Positions 36,690-47,356 of a stretch of 64,000 nt of DNA are shown here, piece after piece. The stretch lies in NCBI GenBank assembly GCA_017163975.1, contig JAFFSR010000010.1, positions 3,443,910-3,507,909 on the forward strand, given 5' to 3'. This DNA is from Anastatus disparis. Lineage: Eukaryota; Arthropoda; Insecta; Hymenoptera; Eupelmidae. The notes under the pieces are model-generated. The model saw nothing but the letters and a program-made list of their open reading frames with translations, had not been told where the DNA came from and did not search any database. How positions within the stretch are numbered: the first letter of the stretch is position 1; each line of letters begins with the position of its first letter. The position numbers were made by a program, and so were the translations under genes.

Positions 36690-37720
36690 GTTGAAAGATT
36701 GATGAATCATTGCACCGAAAGATTTCATGGGAGCTTTATAGAAGACTCCGTTTTCCTTTCGGGGAAATGTTGGGAATTTTCACTGGAATATTCCGACATA
36801 AGTCTCCTGAAAGCTTCCGTAAACCTTCCTAGGAAGATTCCGTTGGAAGATTGATGAATCATTGCACCGGAAGATTTCATGGAAGCTTGAATGGAAGACT
36901 TCGTTTACCTTTCAGCGAAATATTAGAAATTGTCATTGAAACATTCCAGTGGAAGACTCCTGAAAGCTTCCATAAACCTTCCAAGGAAGATTTCGTTGGA
37001 AGATTGATGAATCATTGCACCAAAAGATTTCATGAAAACTTTATAGAAGACTCCGTTTTCCTTTCGGGGAAATGTTGGGAATTTTCACTGGAATATTCCG
37101 ACATAAGTCTCCTGAAAGCTTACCGAAACCTTCCAAGGAAGATTCCGTTGGAAGATTGATGAATCATTGCACTAGAAGATTTTATGGAAGCTTGAATGGA
37201 AGACTTCGTTTACCTTTCAGCGAAATATTAGAAATTGTCATTGAAACATTCCAGTGGAAGGCTCCTGAAAGCTTCCGTAAACCTTCCAAGGAAGATTTCG
37301 TTGGAAGATTGATGAATCATTGCACCAAAAGATTTCATGGAAACTTTATAGAAGACTTCGTTTTCCTTTCGGGGAAATGTTGGGAAGTTTCAATGGAATA
37401 TTCCGACTTAAGTCTCCTGGAAGATTCTGTAAACCTTCCAAGGAAAATTCCGTTGGAAGATTGATGAATCATTGCACCGGAAGATTTCATGGAAGCTTGA
37501 ATGGAAGACTCCGTTTACCTTTCAACGAAATATTGGAAATTGTCATTAAAACATTCCAGTGGAAGGCTCCTGAAAGCTTCTGTAAACCTTCCAAAGAAGA
37601 TTTCGTTGGAAGATTGATGAATCATTGCACCGAAAGATTTCATGGAAGCTTGAATGGAAGACTTCGATTACCTTTTAGCGAAATATTGGAAATCGTCATT
37701 GAAACATTGCGAGAGTTTGT
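36690..37720. repeat. 152-bp tandem repeat with 304-bp alternation
   Basis: 'attgcaccgaaagatttcat' and variants recur near 36,710, 36,862, 37,014, 37,166, 37,319, 37,471 and 37,625. Units alternate between two subtypes. 152 is not a multiple of three, so successive units are read in different frames, which argues against a repeat protein. Confidence 0.9.
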
Positions 37721-38329
37721 CAACCGCATTTATGATCACATGAAAATATAATCAAGTAGCCACCTGCTGGCAAGATGAAAGAATGGCTGCGCACGCAAGA
37801 TAACTACAAATATTTAAACAATATTTCTCTAATATTTTACTGTTATATTTATAAATTTTTTGAAATACTTCATGAAATATTTCTGAAATATTACAGAAAT
37901 GTTTCATGTAATATTTCAGAAATATTACAGAAATGTTTCATGTAATATTTCTTGAAAAATTTGCGCATTATTGATTCAAAATATTTTAAGAAATGGTGCA
38001 GTAATATTTCTTCAATATGTCAGGGTTATGTTCAAACATTTTTTCAAATACTTCATGAAATATTTTTTAATTATAACAGGAATATTTCATGACATGTTTC
38101 TTGAAAGATTTGAGAAATATTAATTTGGAACATTTCAAGAAATAATGTAACAACTTACTTGAATATTTCAGTGTCAGATTCAAAAATTTTTTTAAATAAA
38201 ACATGAAATGTTCCAGCAATATTATAGAAATATTTTAGTAAATTATTTAATATTCATAAACTGAAATATTTCGAAGAAATATTAGTTCATCACTTATTTA
38301 ATATTTCATGAATAATTTAAGGAAGCTTT

Positions 38330-38640
38330 CAGTAAGCTCCCAATGAAGTATTTTATCAAAAATTTACAGAAGCTTCCAGTAAGCTTTCACTGAAATATTT
38401 CATGAATAATTTACGGAAGCTTCCAGAACGTTTTCACTGGAATATTTCATGAAAAATTTACGGAAGCTTCCAGTAAGCTTTCACTCAAATATTTCATTAA
38501 TAATTTACGGATGCTTCCAGTAAGCTTCCACTGAAATATTTCATTAATAATTTACGGGGGCTTCCAGTTAGCTTCCACTGAAATATTCCATAAAAAGTTT
38601 ACGAAAGCTTCCGGTAAACTTCCGCTGAAATATTTCATGA
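38330..38640. repeat. ~47-bp tandem repeat
   Basis: 'acggaagcttccagtaagct' with small changes recurs at about 38,413, 38,460, 38,507 and onward; looser copies continue to ~39,050. Each unit has the palindrome ggaagcttcc and an atttcat box. Confidence 0.75.
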
Positions 38641-39292
38641 ACGACTTACGGAAGACTCCTGATCAAGGACATATACATCTTCCGGGAACTTTTCACTGGA
38701 ATCTTCCTGGAAGCTTCCAATGTTTTTTCTGCAGTGAATTAAATCTTTCACGTTTTCTTCAAGGAAGCTTTCGGTAATTCAACGAAAAACTTACCAAAGC
38801 TTCCTGGAAGCTTCCACTAAAATATTTTAGAAATGATGTACGGAAGCTTCGAGTAAGCTTTCACTGAAATATTCCATGAAAGATTTACAGAGGCTTCCAG
38901 TAAGTTTTCACTGAAATGTTTCATGAATAATTTACGGAAGCTGTCAGTAAGCTTCCATTGAAATATTCCATGAATAATTAACGGAAGCTTCCAGTAAACT
39001 TCCACTGAAATATTCCATGAAGGACTTACGGAGGCTTCCAGTGGGCTTTCACTGAAATATTCCATGAAAGACTTACGGAAGACTCCTGATCGAGGACATA
39101 TCCATCTTCCGGGAAGTTTCCACTGGAAACTTCCCGAAAACTTCCAGCCTTTCTTCCACATCTTCCGGGAAGCTTCCAGGAAGCTTCCAGGAAGCTTACA
39201 TGCTGTGTGGAAAGTAGAGAATAATGGTTAGTGAAATAGTGATATAATTTTAGTAGGAAATTATAACTATTCATTATTAATAATAAAACATA

Positions 39293-39520
39293 ATGAAGTA
39301 TGAAACAACAAAAAGATTTATTTTACAAAAATTATATCATAGAAATCAAAAGTTTTGCAACAGCGTAAAACAAAAACATTACATAAGAAAAAAAGCAAAA
39401 GCTTTACATAAGAAAGAAGCTTATATGAAAATGAAAAAAAAACAACCAAATAAATATAAAGCGAAATTAAAAAATACTAAGATAAAAGGAATTTCGCTTA
39501 ACTTGAAATTTATTTCTTAG
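39293..39520 (+). CDS. Small lysine-rich ORF, uncertain
   Basis: 75 codons starting MKYETTKRF, with about a third basic residues and no recognisable domain. It stands outside repeats, but AT-rich DNA easily yields AAA-rich ORFs of this size. I would not treat it as a gene without transcript evidence. Confidence 0.15.
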   Translation: MKYETTKRFILQKLYHRNQKFCNSVKQKHYIRKKAKALHKKEAYMKMKKKQPNKYKAKLKNTKIKGISLNLKFIS

Positions 39521-39592
39521 TTTTTTTTAGATTCAAAATCGATCGTGATTTAGCGATTTTTGTTTAAAAAAAAATCCTTTTTTTAAGCAAGC

Positions 39593-39764
39593 CATGTTAA
39601 AAAGTGGTGGCAACTTTAGGTAGAGAGTAAGAAAATATTAGCCTACATCCTATCTCTCGTGTAACGCTCCCGTAAACGCTGCACCTGGGAGACAGTATGC
39701 AAGTAGCTATTCTCTTTCTTTCTCACATCATCGTTAAAATTGCCACCACTTTTCCATATAACAT
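39593..39764. mobile_element. 172-bp foldback element
   Basis: catgttaaaaagtggtggca on the left pairs with tgccaccacttttccatata on the right, followed inward by partly paired 'gagagtaagaaaa' and 'tttctttctcac'. Target duplication unclear. Unrelated to the TTAA family. Confidence 0.65.
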
Positions 39765-40260
39765 GCTGCATATAACATACCTAAAAAATGCACGAATCCG
39801 AAGAACCAAGAAGCTCAAACGACAACAAAAAATAAATTTTAAATATAGGTTTACTTTATAATAAAAACTCTACTCTTCCAGCACCATCTGAATCTACCCC
39901 ATGCTTCCAAAAATGGGTATAAATGGAGGAGCTCCGCGAGCTGAAAATCATTCTTGTGCTTCGAGCTCATCGAGAAGGAAGTCCTCCGATAAGTCCACAA
40001 AATATTTATTTTCAAAGATCTCCAGATCATCAATAAAGTGTATTACGAAGATAGAAAAATTTTCAGTTAGATCTTCTTAGAAGGTAAATATTACATGAGC
40101 TATTATTTTTTAAGTACATATTACAAGAGCTAATTATTTATTTATTTACAGACGTCTTGATCATCGAACAGAGCTGTTCAACAAAGGGAAAGTCTCAAAG
40201 AGCACAACGTGAGAGGGATCTCCACAACCAGTTGATAAATCTACAAGGATAAGCTGCAAT
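39765..40260. other. Upstream region of the polymerase pseudogene
   Basis: Contains an intron-like segment at 40,083-40,151 (gtaaat at the 5' side, ttatttacag at the 3' side). Flanking sequence is less AT-rich than the surroundings and may be decayed coding sequence, but I cannot follow a protein through it. Confidence 0.3.
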
Positions 40261-43200
40261 CCCCTAAATATTTCGCACGTACTGTCAAGTTGCTTCAAGA
40301 TTCGTTGGAGTATCAGAGAAATTGTGAAGCTGATATCAACGACTTGGAATTTTGGAGAAGTCCGTATACCGCTGCCATTGATGGCTCACGTGCTTTGATG
40401 ACTTCTCAATTATCCAATCATCAGAAGAAAAAGTGTCAGACTTCTATCGTCCATCTGCTCACCATCTAATCCAAGCTGCAAAGTCTTCTGAAAACAGGCG
40501 GTAATGTACAGGATCCAGTCGAGAACGAGTTGCAACATGTCAACAATCAACAGAGCCTTCAATGGGATGACTTCCAATCAGCGTTCGAGACTCGCATACG
40601 ATCTGGTGTGATTTCCAACCTGGGCCATCTGGATATCATCACATTCTTGGATGATGCTCGAGCAGTACTCGAGTCAAAGATCACTGATGCTCTCAAGGAA
40701 TACGCAGCACTCAAAGTCAACACTGAGCTGTCGGCAGAATATACGGTTCAGAAGGATGATTCGATAGTCGCTGAAGTCGAATATTTCAAAACGGAGAATG
40801 CTGCCATCTTCCAGACTACCGATATCATCCAATGGTTTAAAAGCAGCGTGAGGCAACCCATTCTTTGGGAAATCGAGGAGTTCGAGCAGAAAGGATCTGG
40901 ATGGAGACTGCGAGAGATATTGAGCCACACCATCAACATAAATAAGCTCAATCCCATGAGAGGAAGCTCATACATCCAGCTACCAAAGTCCATCCAAAAT
41001 AAAAAGGCGTGTGTGAATGTGCAAAATAATGAAGGGCAGTGTTTCAAATGGGCGATCTTATCTGCGCTATATCCAGCTGATCGGGATTCACAGCGTGTAA
41101 GCAAATATAAAGATTGCGAAGGCATGCTCAACTTCAAAGGAATAGATTTTCCAATTCCACTAAAACAGGTGGCTAAATTTGAAAATCAGAACTCTATCTC
41201 TATTAATGTATACATTTTAAAGAAGTCTGGCATCAATTATTTAGTACATCCATGTCATGTCACCTCTTTGAAGAAGGATCGTCACGTAAATTTATTACTT
41301 ATTCAAGACGTCTACGGCGATGTTGATGAAGAAGCCGGCTGCAACGACGATGACTCACTTCCAAAATTCCATTATGTGTGGATTTAGAACTTTTCACGAC
41401 TGGTAGGTAGTCAAGTGACCAAACACAGACATCAGATTCATGTATGCGATAGATGTCTGCATTTCTTCAATAACGAAGAGAAATTAAAAAATCATGAAGT
41501 GGACTCCCTAGTGAAAAAAATCAGGTGACAAATAACCTGATTTCTCAGGTGATTTATCATGCCAAAACATCATGTAACGATTTTTTGGTTTTTACACGTT
41601 TCAAACTATGCTTAGTCAATTCAAAACAGTTTTTAAAACTTTTTGAAATTTTTGAACTTAGAAATTTTTTTGTGAAATCAGTCAAATTTTTTCTAAGACC
41701 AAATTATCTAAAAAATTTTTTAAGTTCGAAATTTTTAAAAATTTTCAAAAATTGTTTTGAATTGACTAAGCATGGTTTGAAACGTGTAAAAACAAAAAAA
41801 TCGTTACATGATGTTTTGGCATGATAGATCACCTGATTTTTTTTAACAGGGCTGCCAGCAAATGAACAAATGCAGGATTCGATTGCCTTCGGAAGATGAT
41901 AATATGCTGTCTTTCCGTAACTTCAAGAACAAGACTAAAGTCCCATTCAACATCTAAGCGGAATTCGAGTGCTTGTTAAAACCTGTGGAGGACGATGTAA
42001 AAGTCTATCAACAACATCAGGCCTACAGCATCGGCTACTACGTGAAGTGCAGCTTTGATAATAAAAGGTCCGGCTACTTCAGCTACAGGCAAAAAGAAAA
42101 AGATACGAAGACTCCAGCTCAGAGGTCCGTGGAGAAACTTGGAGGATTAGCCGATGAATTAAATTCATTATATACTAATTCAAAACCCATGGATCTCACA
42201 AGGGAAGAGTAAGCTGAGTTTTAAGCAGCGAGGTCTTGTCACATCTGCAGCAAACCTTTTGCTCCCGCTGCGATCAAAGTTCGAGATCATTGTCACCTCA
42301 CTGGGAAATTCAGAGGAGCTGCTCCTTTAGATTCATGGCATCGTCTTTAGAGAAATATGCCTCGTACCTGGATAGATTCGATACAAACCGCAGATTTTTC
42401 AAGAATCCGACTACACAGATGAGCAGATCAAGTTGCTGGTGAGAAAAGGAGTCTTCCCTTACAATTATATAAGCTGTTTGGAAAAGTTGGAAGACAAGGA
42501 GCTCCCTCTAAAGACGATTTCTACAACAAAATGAACGAGAGCGAGATCAGCATGGAAGATTACGAGCACACTAAAAATGTGTGGGAAAAGCTCAATATTA
42601 AGACGCTCGGAGAATATTTAGACGTCTATTTAAAAATAAATGTGCTCTTATTGGCCGACGTCTTTGAAAATTTTAGAGCAACTTGCATGGACAGGTACGG
42701 ATTGGATCCGGCGCATTATTATACGACTCTAGACTTAACATGGGATGCCATGGTGAAACATACCAACATCAAGCTGTAGCTTTTAACGGACATCGATATG
42801 CTCATGTTTGTGGAGAGAGGCATCAGAGGAGTAGTCAGCCGCTCCAACCGCTACGGGAAGGCTAACAACCATTATATGAAGGACTATAATCCAGCTGAGG
42901 AAGATGAGTACCTCATGTACTTCGACGCTAACAACCTATATGGATGGACGATGACTCAGCATCCACCATATGGAGTTTTAAAGTGGGGCAACACCGATTA
43001 CATCAACGAGCATCTCGAAGTCATCTCAGAGATCCGGCATGATTCAGATATTGGATTTATTTTCGAGGTGGATCTACAATATCCTGTAGAAATTCACGAT
43101 GCCCACAAGGATCTGCCTCTGTGTCCTGAGCATCAAGCGCCATCTGGTAGCAACCGGAAAAAGTTGTTGACGACTCTCCATGACAAACAACGCTATGTGA

Positions 43201-44168
43201 TCCATTACAGAGCGCTCCAACAAGCAGTAGAAGTCCATGGTTGAAAGCCTATGTGGATATGAACACGGAGAAAAGACAGCAATCGAAGAATGAGTTTGAA
43301 AAACTTTTTTTCAAACTCATGATCAATGCTGTCTATAGCAAGACCATAGAGAACGAGCGCAAAAGAGTGGATATTAAGCTCGTCAACAAATGAAGTGGAC
43401 GATATGGTGCAGAGGCCTTAATCGCAAGTCCCAACTTCCACAGCAGGTCAATATTTGACGAGAATCTCGTGGCGATTCAGCTAGCTAGGACCGAGATTAC
43501 AATAAGGAAGCCGATCTACGTGGACATCTCAAAGACCTTGATCTACCACTTCCACTACGGGTACATGAAGAAGGAGGTCGAAAGCAGATGCAAGTTGCTC
43601 TACACAGACATAGATAGTCTCATCTATGAGATCAAAGATGAGAACATCTACGATGAGATGAAAAAGGATATCGAGTAGTTTGATACTTCTGATTATCCTG
43701 TAAATAACCAGTTAAGACTCCCTCTGGCGAACAAGAAAGTCGTAGGACTTATAAAGGATAAATGCGGAGGTAACATCATGACCGAATTCATCGGTCTTCG
43801 TAGTAAGATGTATGCCGTCCGCATTCAAAACCAGAAGCCTATTAAAAAAGCCAAAGGAGTCGAGACGTCTGTAGTGAAGACTCGTATAGGCTTCGAGGAC
43901 TACCGTAACTGTCTGTTCGATGGATCGACGATGCGATGCCATTAAAACAAAATCAGATCCAAAGAGCATCGTGTACAGACAGTGATGGAAAGCAAGGTGG
44001 CGCTGAGTCCTCATGACAATAAGCATCGTCTGCTTCTTAACACGATCGACACGTACCTTGGGGCCACTATACAGAACTAAGTGAACAAGAAGCTCTGGAA
44101 ATGATGGAGGAGGAGTGGGGAGAAGACGTAGTAGGAGTAGACCAAGAGTTTGTAGAGCATCATATTAT
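40261..44168 (+). pseudogene. Polinton/Maverick-type family B DNA polymerase, broken
   Basis: Polintons encode a protein-primed family B polymerase that replicates the element in the nucleus. Recognisable parts in order: N-terminal region (open 40,530-41,387) with CFKWAILSALYP; a region with CDRCLHFF; the exonuclease I box (AEFECLL, 41,958); RDHCHLTGKFRGAA (near 42,280); polymerase motif A DANNLYGW (~42,923); motif [11 protein letters not shown] (~43,325); motif C YTDIDS (43,601-43,618, normally DTD); and KMYAVR toward the C-terminus. Damage seen: stops near 40,468, at 41,385, 41,955, 42,210 and 43,676, several frame changes, the first exonuclease Asp replaced by Glu, and a 336-bp insertion at 41,516. 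Clearly non-functional; family assignment is firm. Confidence 0.9.
41516..41851. mobile_element. 336-bp foldback element in the polymerase pseudogene, CT duplication
   Basis: Ends ccctagtgaaaaaaatcagg and cctgattttttttaacaggg. Relative of 23,737-24,106: both contain 'atttctcaggtgatttatca' and 'ttttttggtttttacacg'. The flanks ggact and ctgcc share a 2-bp CT; removing the element and one CT joins the polymerase reading frame (HEVD to QQMN across a Cys codon). Confidence 0.85.
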
Positions 44169-44233
44169 GTAAGTACTATAATAAAGTCTTGTATATTTAT
44201 TATTATACAATAAAATACTTTTCTCTTTTTCAG
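44169..44233 (+). other. Candidate spliceosomal intron
   Basis: gtaagtactata at the 5' end and ctctttttcag at the 3' end, 65 bp, AT-rich. It separates the end of the polymerase frame (EFVEHH region, whose stop lies in the intron) from the ATG of the next ORF. Splicing would put the two in one frame. The match to consensus is good, but it could be chance in AT-rich DNA. Confidence 0.4.
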
Positions 44234-44234
44234 A

Positions 44235-44528
44235 ATGGACCTTGCAATGCTCAATAGGATTTGCTCCAACACTTTCCTTACAAAGAAGAACTTGTCAGAG
44301 CTAGAGAAGGGTCAAACATATATAGTCACCAGGTTGAAACAAGTCGGCATCAAATTCGGTTTGAGAGTAGTGATCACTATTAAAGAAGAATTCCAAGTCT
44401 TCTTACCGGATCGAGTGTCTAAGGCGCTGGAGAAGAACTATGAGTTGTTTAATGAATTAGCAGCTAAGGCTAACAAATACGCCTCATTTATATTGTACCA
44501 TGGAGATAATGAGTTTGAATTATGTTAA
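44235..44528 (+). CDS. Small protein associated with the Polinton-like block
   Basis: 97 codons, intact, starting MDLAMLNRIC and including the segment FLPDRVSKALEKN. It follows the polymerase pseudogene closely on the same strand. The general pattern (start with Asn-rich turn, alternating beta-like stretches around 'FGLRVVITI', then helix) resembles small proteins that I recall seeing beside such polymerases in insects; a nucleic-acid-binding role is only a guess. That it is open while its neighbour is badly broken is notable, but 97 codons can stay open by chance. Start choice: first ATG, one base after the candidate splice acceptor. Confidence 0.55.
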   Translation: MDLAMLNRICSNTFLTKKNLSELEKGQTYIVTRLKQVGIKFGLRVVITIKEEFQVFLPDRVSKALEKNYELFNELAAKANKYASFILYHGDNEFELC

Positions 44529-44762
44529 TTGTAAATAAAAAATAAAATAAAAAAAATAAAGAGAAAGTTCATGCAGGGGAAAACGAGTCATGGGTCAGTC
44601 CAATATAGTGAATTCGTTCATTATATAAGGCAAACAAATGATGATTTCATTTGTTGTTCCTTACAGGTATATGCAAAGGTGGGGGCCTTACCACTTTCTC
44701 TTTATTTATTTTTAATTATTAAACTTATTAATCCAGCTATTGTAAGAAGCATCAGAACCAAG
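44529..44762. other. Spacer between convergent Polinton-block genes
   Basis: AT-rich. Contains a TATA-like ttatataagg at 44,621-44,630 and a pyrimidine-AG 'ccttacag' near 44,665. No gene seen. Confidence 0.35.
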
Positions 44763-45440
44763 TCATTTTACATAGACTTGATTACCACGTTTCTTCAAGA
44801 CTTTTTCTACAAGGTATACATCTGGATACATTGCTTTCTGGAGTTCCTGCTCATAGAAGCCGCCAGTGATGAGCTGATCGCGATAATCTTTAAGATGGTA
44901 AGTTACTGGATTAGTTGCTGCCACTTTAGTTATTGTAAATATCTCTGTGGACCAGTTAGGTGTATATCCCTTCTCAAATAATTGCTTCACGTCACTAACT
45001 CTAACTTTATCACCAACTTTGAAATTTGGCTTTTTAGTTGGAATAATTTTTTCAATAAACCGTTTGAGAACTTCTGCTTCGTTAGTAGCTGCAACTTCGT
45101 TGGGTTTTATTCCGATAGTTCGATGTTTTCTATCATCGTAAGCTATTATTAGCTTAAGTAAAATATGAAGCCATTTATAGTTTCCACGTAAACTAAACTC
45201 TACCCACATCTTATTTTTCAATGTACGATTGAAACGTTCACAAATGGATGCTTTAAGATTGCTGTACGTAGAGTATAAATTAATCTTGTATTTTTCCATG
45301 AGACTTTGAAAATTTGTATTATAGAACTTTTTACCTTTATCTGTTTGTAAATTCTTTGGTACTCGATCTTTACGTAATAAAGATTTCATAGCATCGGTGA
45401 CATCTTGTCCAGTTTTTCGTTTAACTTTCTTGAAATTGAA
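44763..45440 (-). pseudogene. Polinton-type integrase (rve), truncated at the N-terminus
   Basis: Retrovirus-like DDE integrase, which in Polintons joins element ends to target DNA. The ORF runs 45,479-44,763; similarity begins near KRKTGQDVT. The second catalytic Asp is in TDKGKKF (residue 47) and the Glu in CERFNRTLK (residue 81), with 33 residues between them where 35 is usual. The first Asp and the zinc-binding HHCC region are missing, lost at the junction near 45,440. A C-terminal chromodomain-like region (FKVGDKVRVS through STEIFTITKV) follows. Convergent with the polymerase, as often in Polintons. It cannot be active without the first Asp. Confidence 0.85.
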
Positions 45441-46361
45441 AAACAAAGAGAGGCGATTAAATCTAAACTTCCAAATCAATCAAATCAATCAAATATCAAT
45501 CCTGGTCAATTATTTGATTCTAATCAAAATAAAGAAACATCGTTTACAGGTGATTCAGAGACCGAGGTTACTTTGAAAGATGCTAATAAGTCTACACTTA
45601 ATACATCTCTTCAACTTATAAATAGTTCTAAAGGAAAAGATAAACTTCTTTTGAATGGTATCCCATTTTATAAGGATAAGGCCATGAGTAATGGTAATAT
45701 TTACTGGAAGTGTCAATTTTACCGTTCCAAACAATGTTCAAGTCGTACTGTAACGAAGGATATGAGATTTATAAGTTGTACATCACATAAACATATAATA
45801 ACGCCTGTGCAGGAAGAAAATGTAACAAGAGATATGACTTTTAAGGAAAAACGTGAGTTTAATGATGCTCTCAACATACATCATACAAATGATAAACTCG
45901 CGAGGAGAAATAATATTGATTTCATAGATCACCAAAGGTATCCAGAATCAAAATTACTTCAAAATAGTTATTCTAACTCTGATGATGAAATAGTAAATCA
46001 TCAAAAGAGTAGAAACACATTTGAAAGTTGTAAAAGAAAATTTCGTAATAGCGCTTCATCAGTATCAAGATGTAAAAAGTCAAAAATGATTTCTAACGAT
46101 GTTAATAGCAGTACATTATCAGATTCTTTAAACTCGAAAATAAGCAAAAGAGTAAAGAAGAAAATTTAGAAAACTGTGAAAGAAAATCTAATTCTAAAGT
46201 TTTACAAGTATCTAGATCAAAAAAAGCTAAAGTAAATTCCATAGATTCCTGCGATGAAACTTCATCAGATTATTCTAGTAGTGATGAATCTCATCCTACA
46301 TATATAGGATGGGATGATCCTAATGTATTAGTTGATCTTCTTCGTATTCTTACATCTTGAA
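45441..46361 (+). pseudogene. FLYWCH-type zinc finger gene fragment
   Basis: The open frame 45,405-46,169 has a FLYWCH module: GIPFYKDK, YWKCQFY, KQCSSR, then SHKH (C-x(n)-C-x(n)-HxH pattern). FLYWCH modules bind DNA and occur in host proteins and in transposon proteins. The first ~12 codons are antisense to the integrase, so the true start is lost. At about 46,165 the frame shifts by one base and continues with an acidic-serine tract and the segment GWDDPNVLVDLLRIL, ending in TGA at 46,361. That last segment is common in arthropod mobile-element proteins by my recollection. 46,362-46,632 after it shows only a few further codons of similarity. Confidence 0.6.
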
Positions 46362-46632
46362 CTAATAAAAGTCTTTATACTTATAAAAAGATGAATTTCA
46401 TAATTAGTGAACTACGAGACGCTAGTTATATATATATTAACTTGGGATGATACGCTTCAAATGAATATCATTAGTTAAAAAAGCTTTTGAAGATAAAAAA
46501 ATCATCGATATAAAATCAAAAAATTCTTTGCTTTTTGAACGTCCGTCCGGAATAGTAATAGAGAGAATATTTTTTAGCTGGAACATCTGCTTAATCTCGT
46601 CCAATCGGATAGTTCAGCGCCATCAGTTATAA

Positions 46633-47119
46633 CGTTAGAAAATATTCCACTGGAATCTTCCATTAAAAGCTTTCAGGAATATTTATAAAATATTTCAAAG
46701 GAAACTTTTACAAATATTCTAGTGCAATATTTCATGGAAGATTCCGGAAAGGTTCCATAAATATTTCGTTCGGAGATTCGAAAAACTTTGAAATCGTGCA
46801 GCGGAATATTACATAAATCTTCCAGAAATATTCCACAAAATATTTCACAGAACGATTCAAGTAATCTTTTGGTGGAATATTTCATGAAAGATTTCAGGAA
46901 GATTTCATAAATATTTTGCTGGAAGATTCTGAATAACTTTAAAATCGTACAGCGGAATATTACATAAATCTTATAGAAATATTCCACGAAATATTTCACA
47001 GAAAGATTTAAGTAATCTTCCAGTGGAATATTTCACGAAATATTTCACAAAAAGGAATTATTTAATCTACCAGTGAAATATTTCATGAAAGATTTCAGGA
47101 AGATTCCATAAATGTTTTA
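46633..47119. repeat. Fragment of cccacacagcatg-family interior
   Basis: Built of the same words (ggaatatttcatgaaagatt, 'tattccac') as 36,538-39,210, without terminal ends. A 108-codon reverse ORF comes from the words. Confidence 0.6.
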
Positions 47120-47356
47120 GACAAAGAAGTTCAATGGTTCCAGAGAGAGAACCAAGATTGGCGAACTTTTAAGGAGTTAGTCGGTGCCTTCCGATTGCTA
47201 TTTTGTATGGAAGATATCCAAGAACCTCTCTGGGTGGAAATCAAGCGAAGAACGCAAGGATCTCAGGAAGATATTAGCACCTATTTATCCAAACTGAGAG
47301 ACTTAATGGATCAAGTTAGGCCCATGATGACAACTGGCATGCAACTAAATAGAGCA

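Larger units (their letters stand above)
36538..39210. mobile_element. 2.7-kb element with cccacacagcatg ends, ggaagcttcc words
   Basis: Ends cccacacagcatgaaag and catgctgtgtgg. The left third is a 152-bp tandem repeat, the middle (37,752-38,330) is atttcatgaaat-type sequence, and the right third has ~47-bp repeats around ggaagcttcc. ORFs up to 143 codons (forward) and 114 codons (reverse) come from the repeats. Confidence 0.75.

Noticed and set aside
36561..39161. Overlapping ORFs of 82-143 codons with internal repeats
   Set aside because: The 152-bp unit shifts frame from unit to unit, ORFs overlap in several frames and on both strands; they come from the low-stop repeat sequence.
44571..44981. 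136-codon forward ORF
   Set aside because: Mostly antisense to the integrase C-terminus.
40000..47000. An integrated polydnavirus or nudivirus segment
   Set aside because: The polymerase, integrase and FLYWCH pieces fit a Polinton-like element; no virulence-gene family, circle-excision motif or nudiviral core gene is seen.
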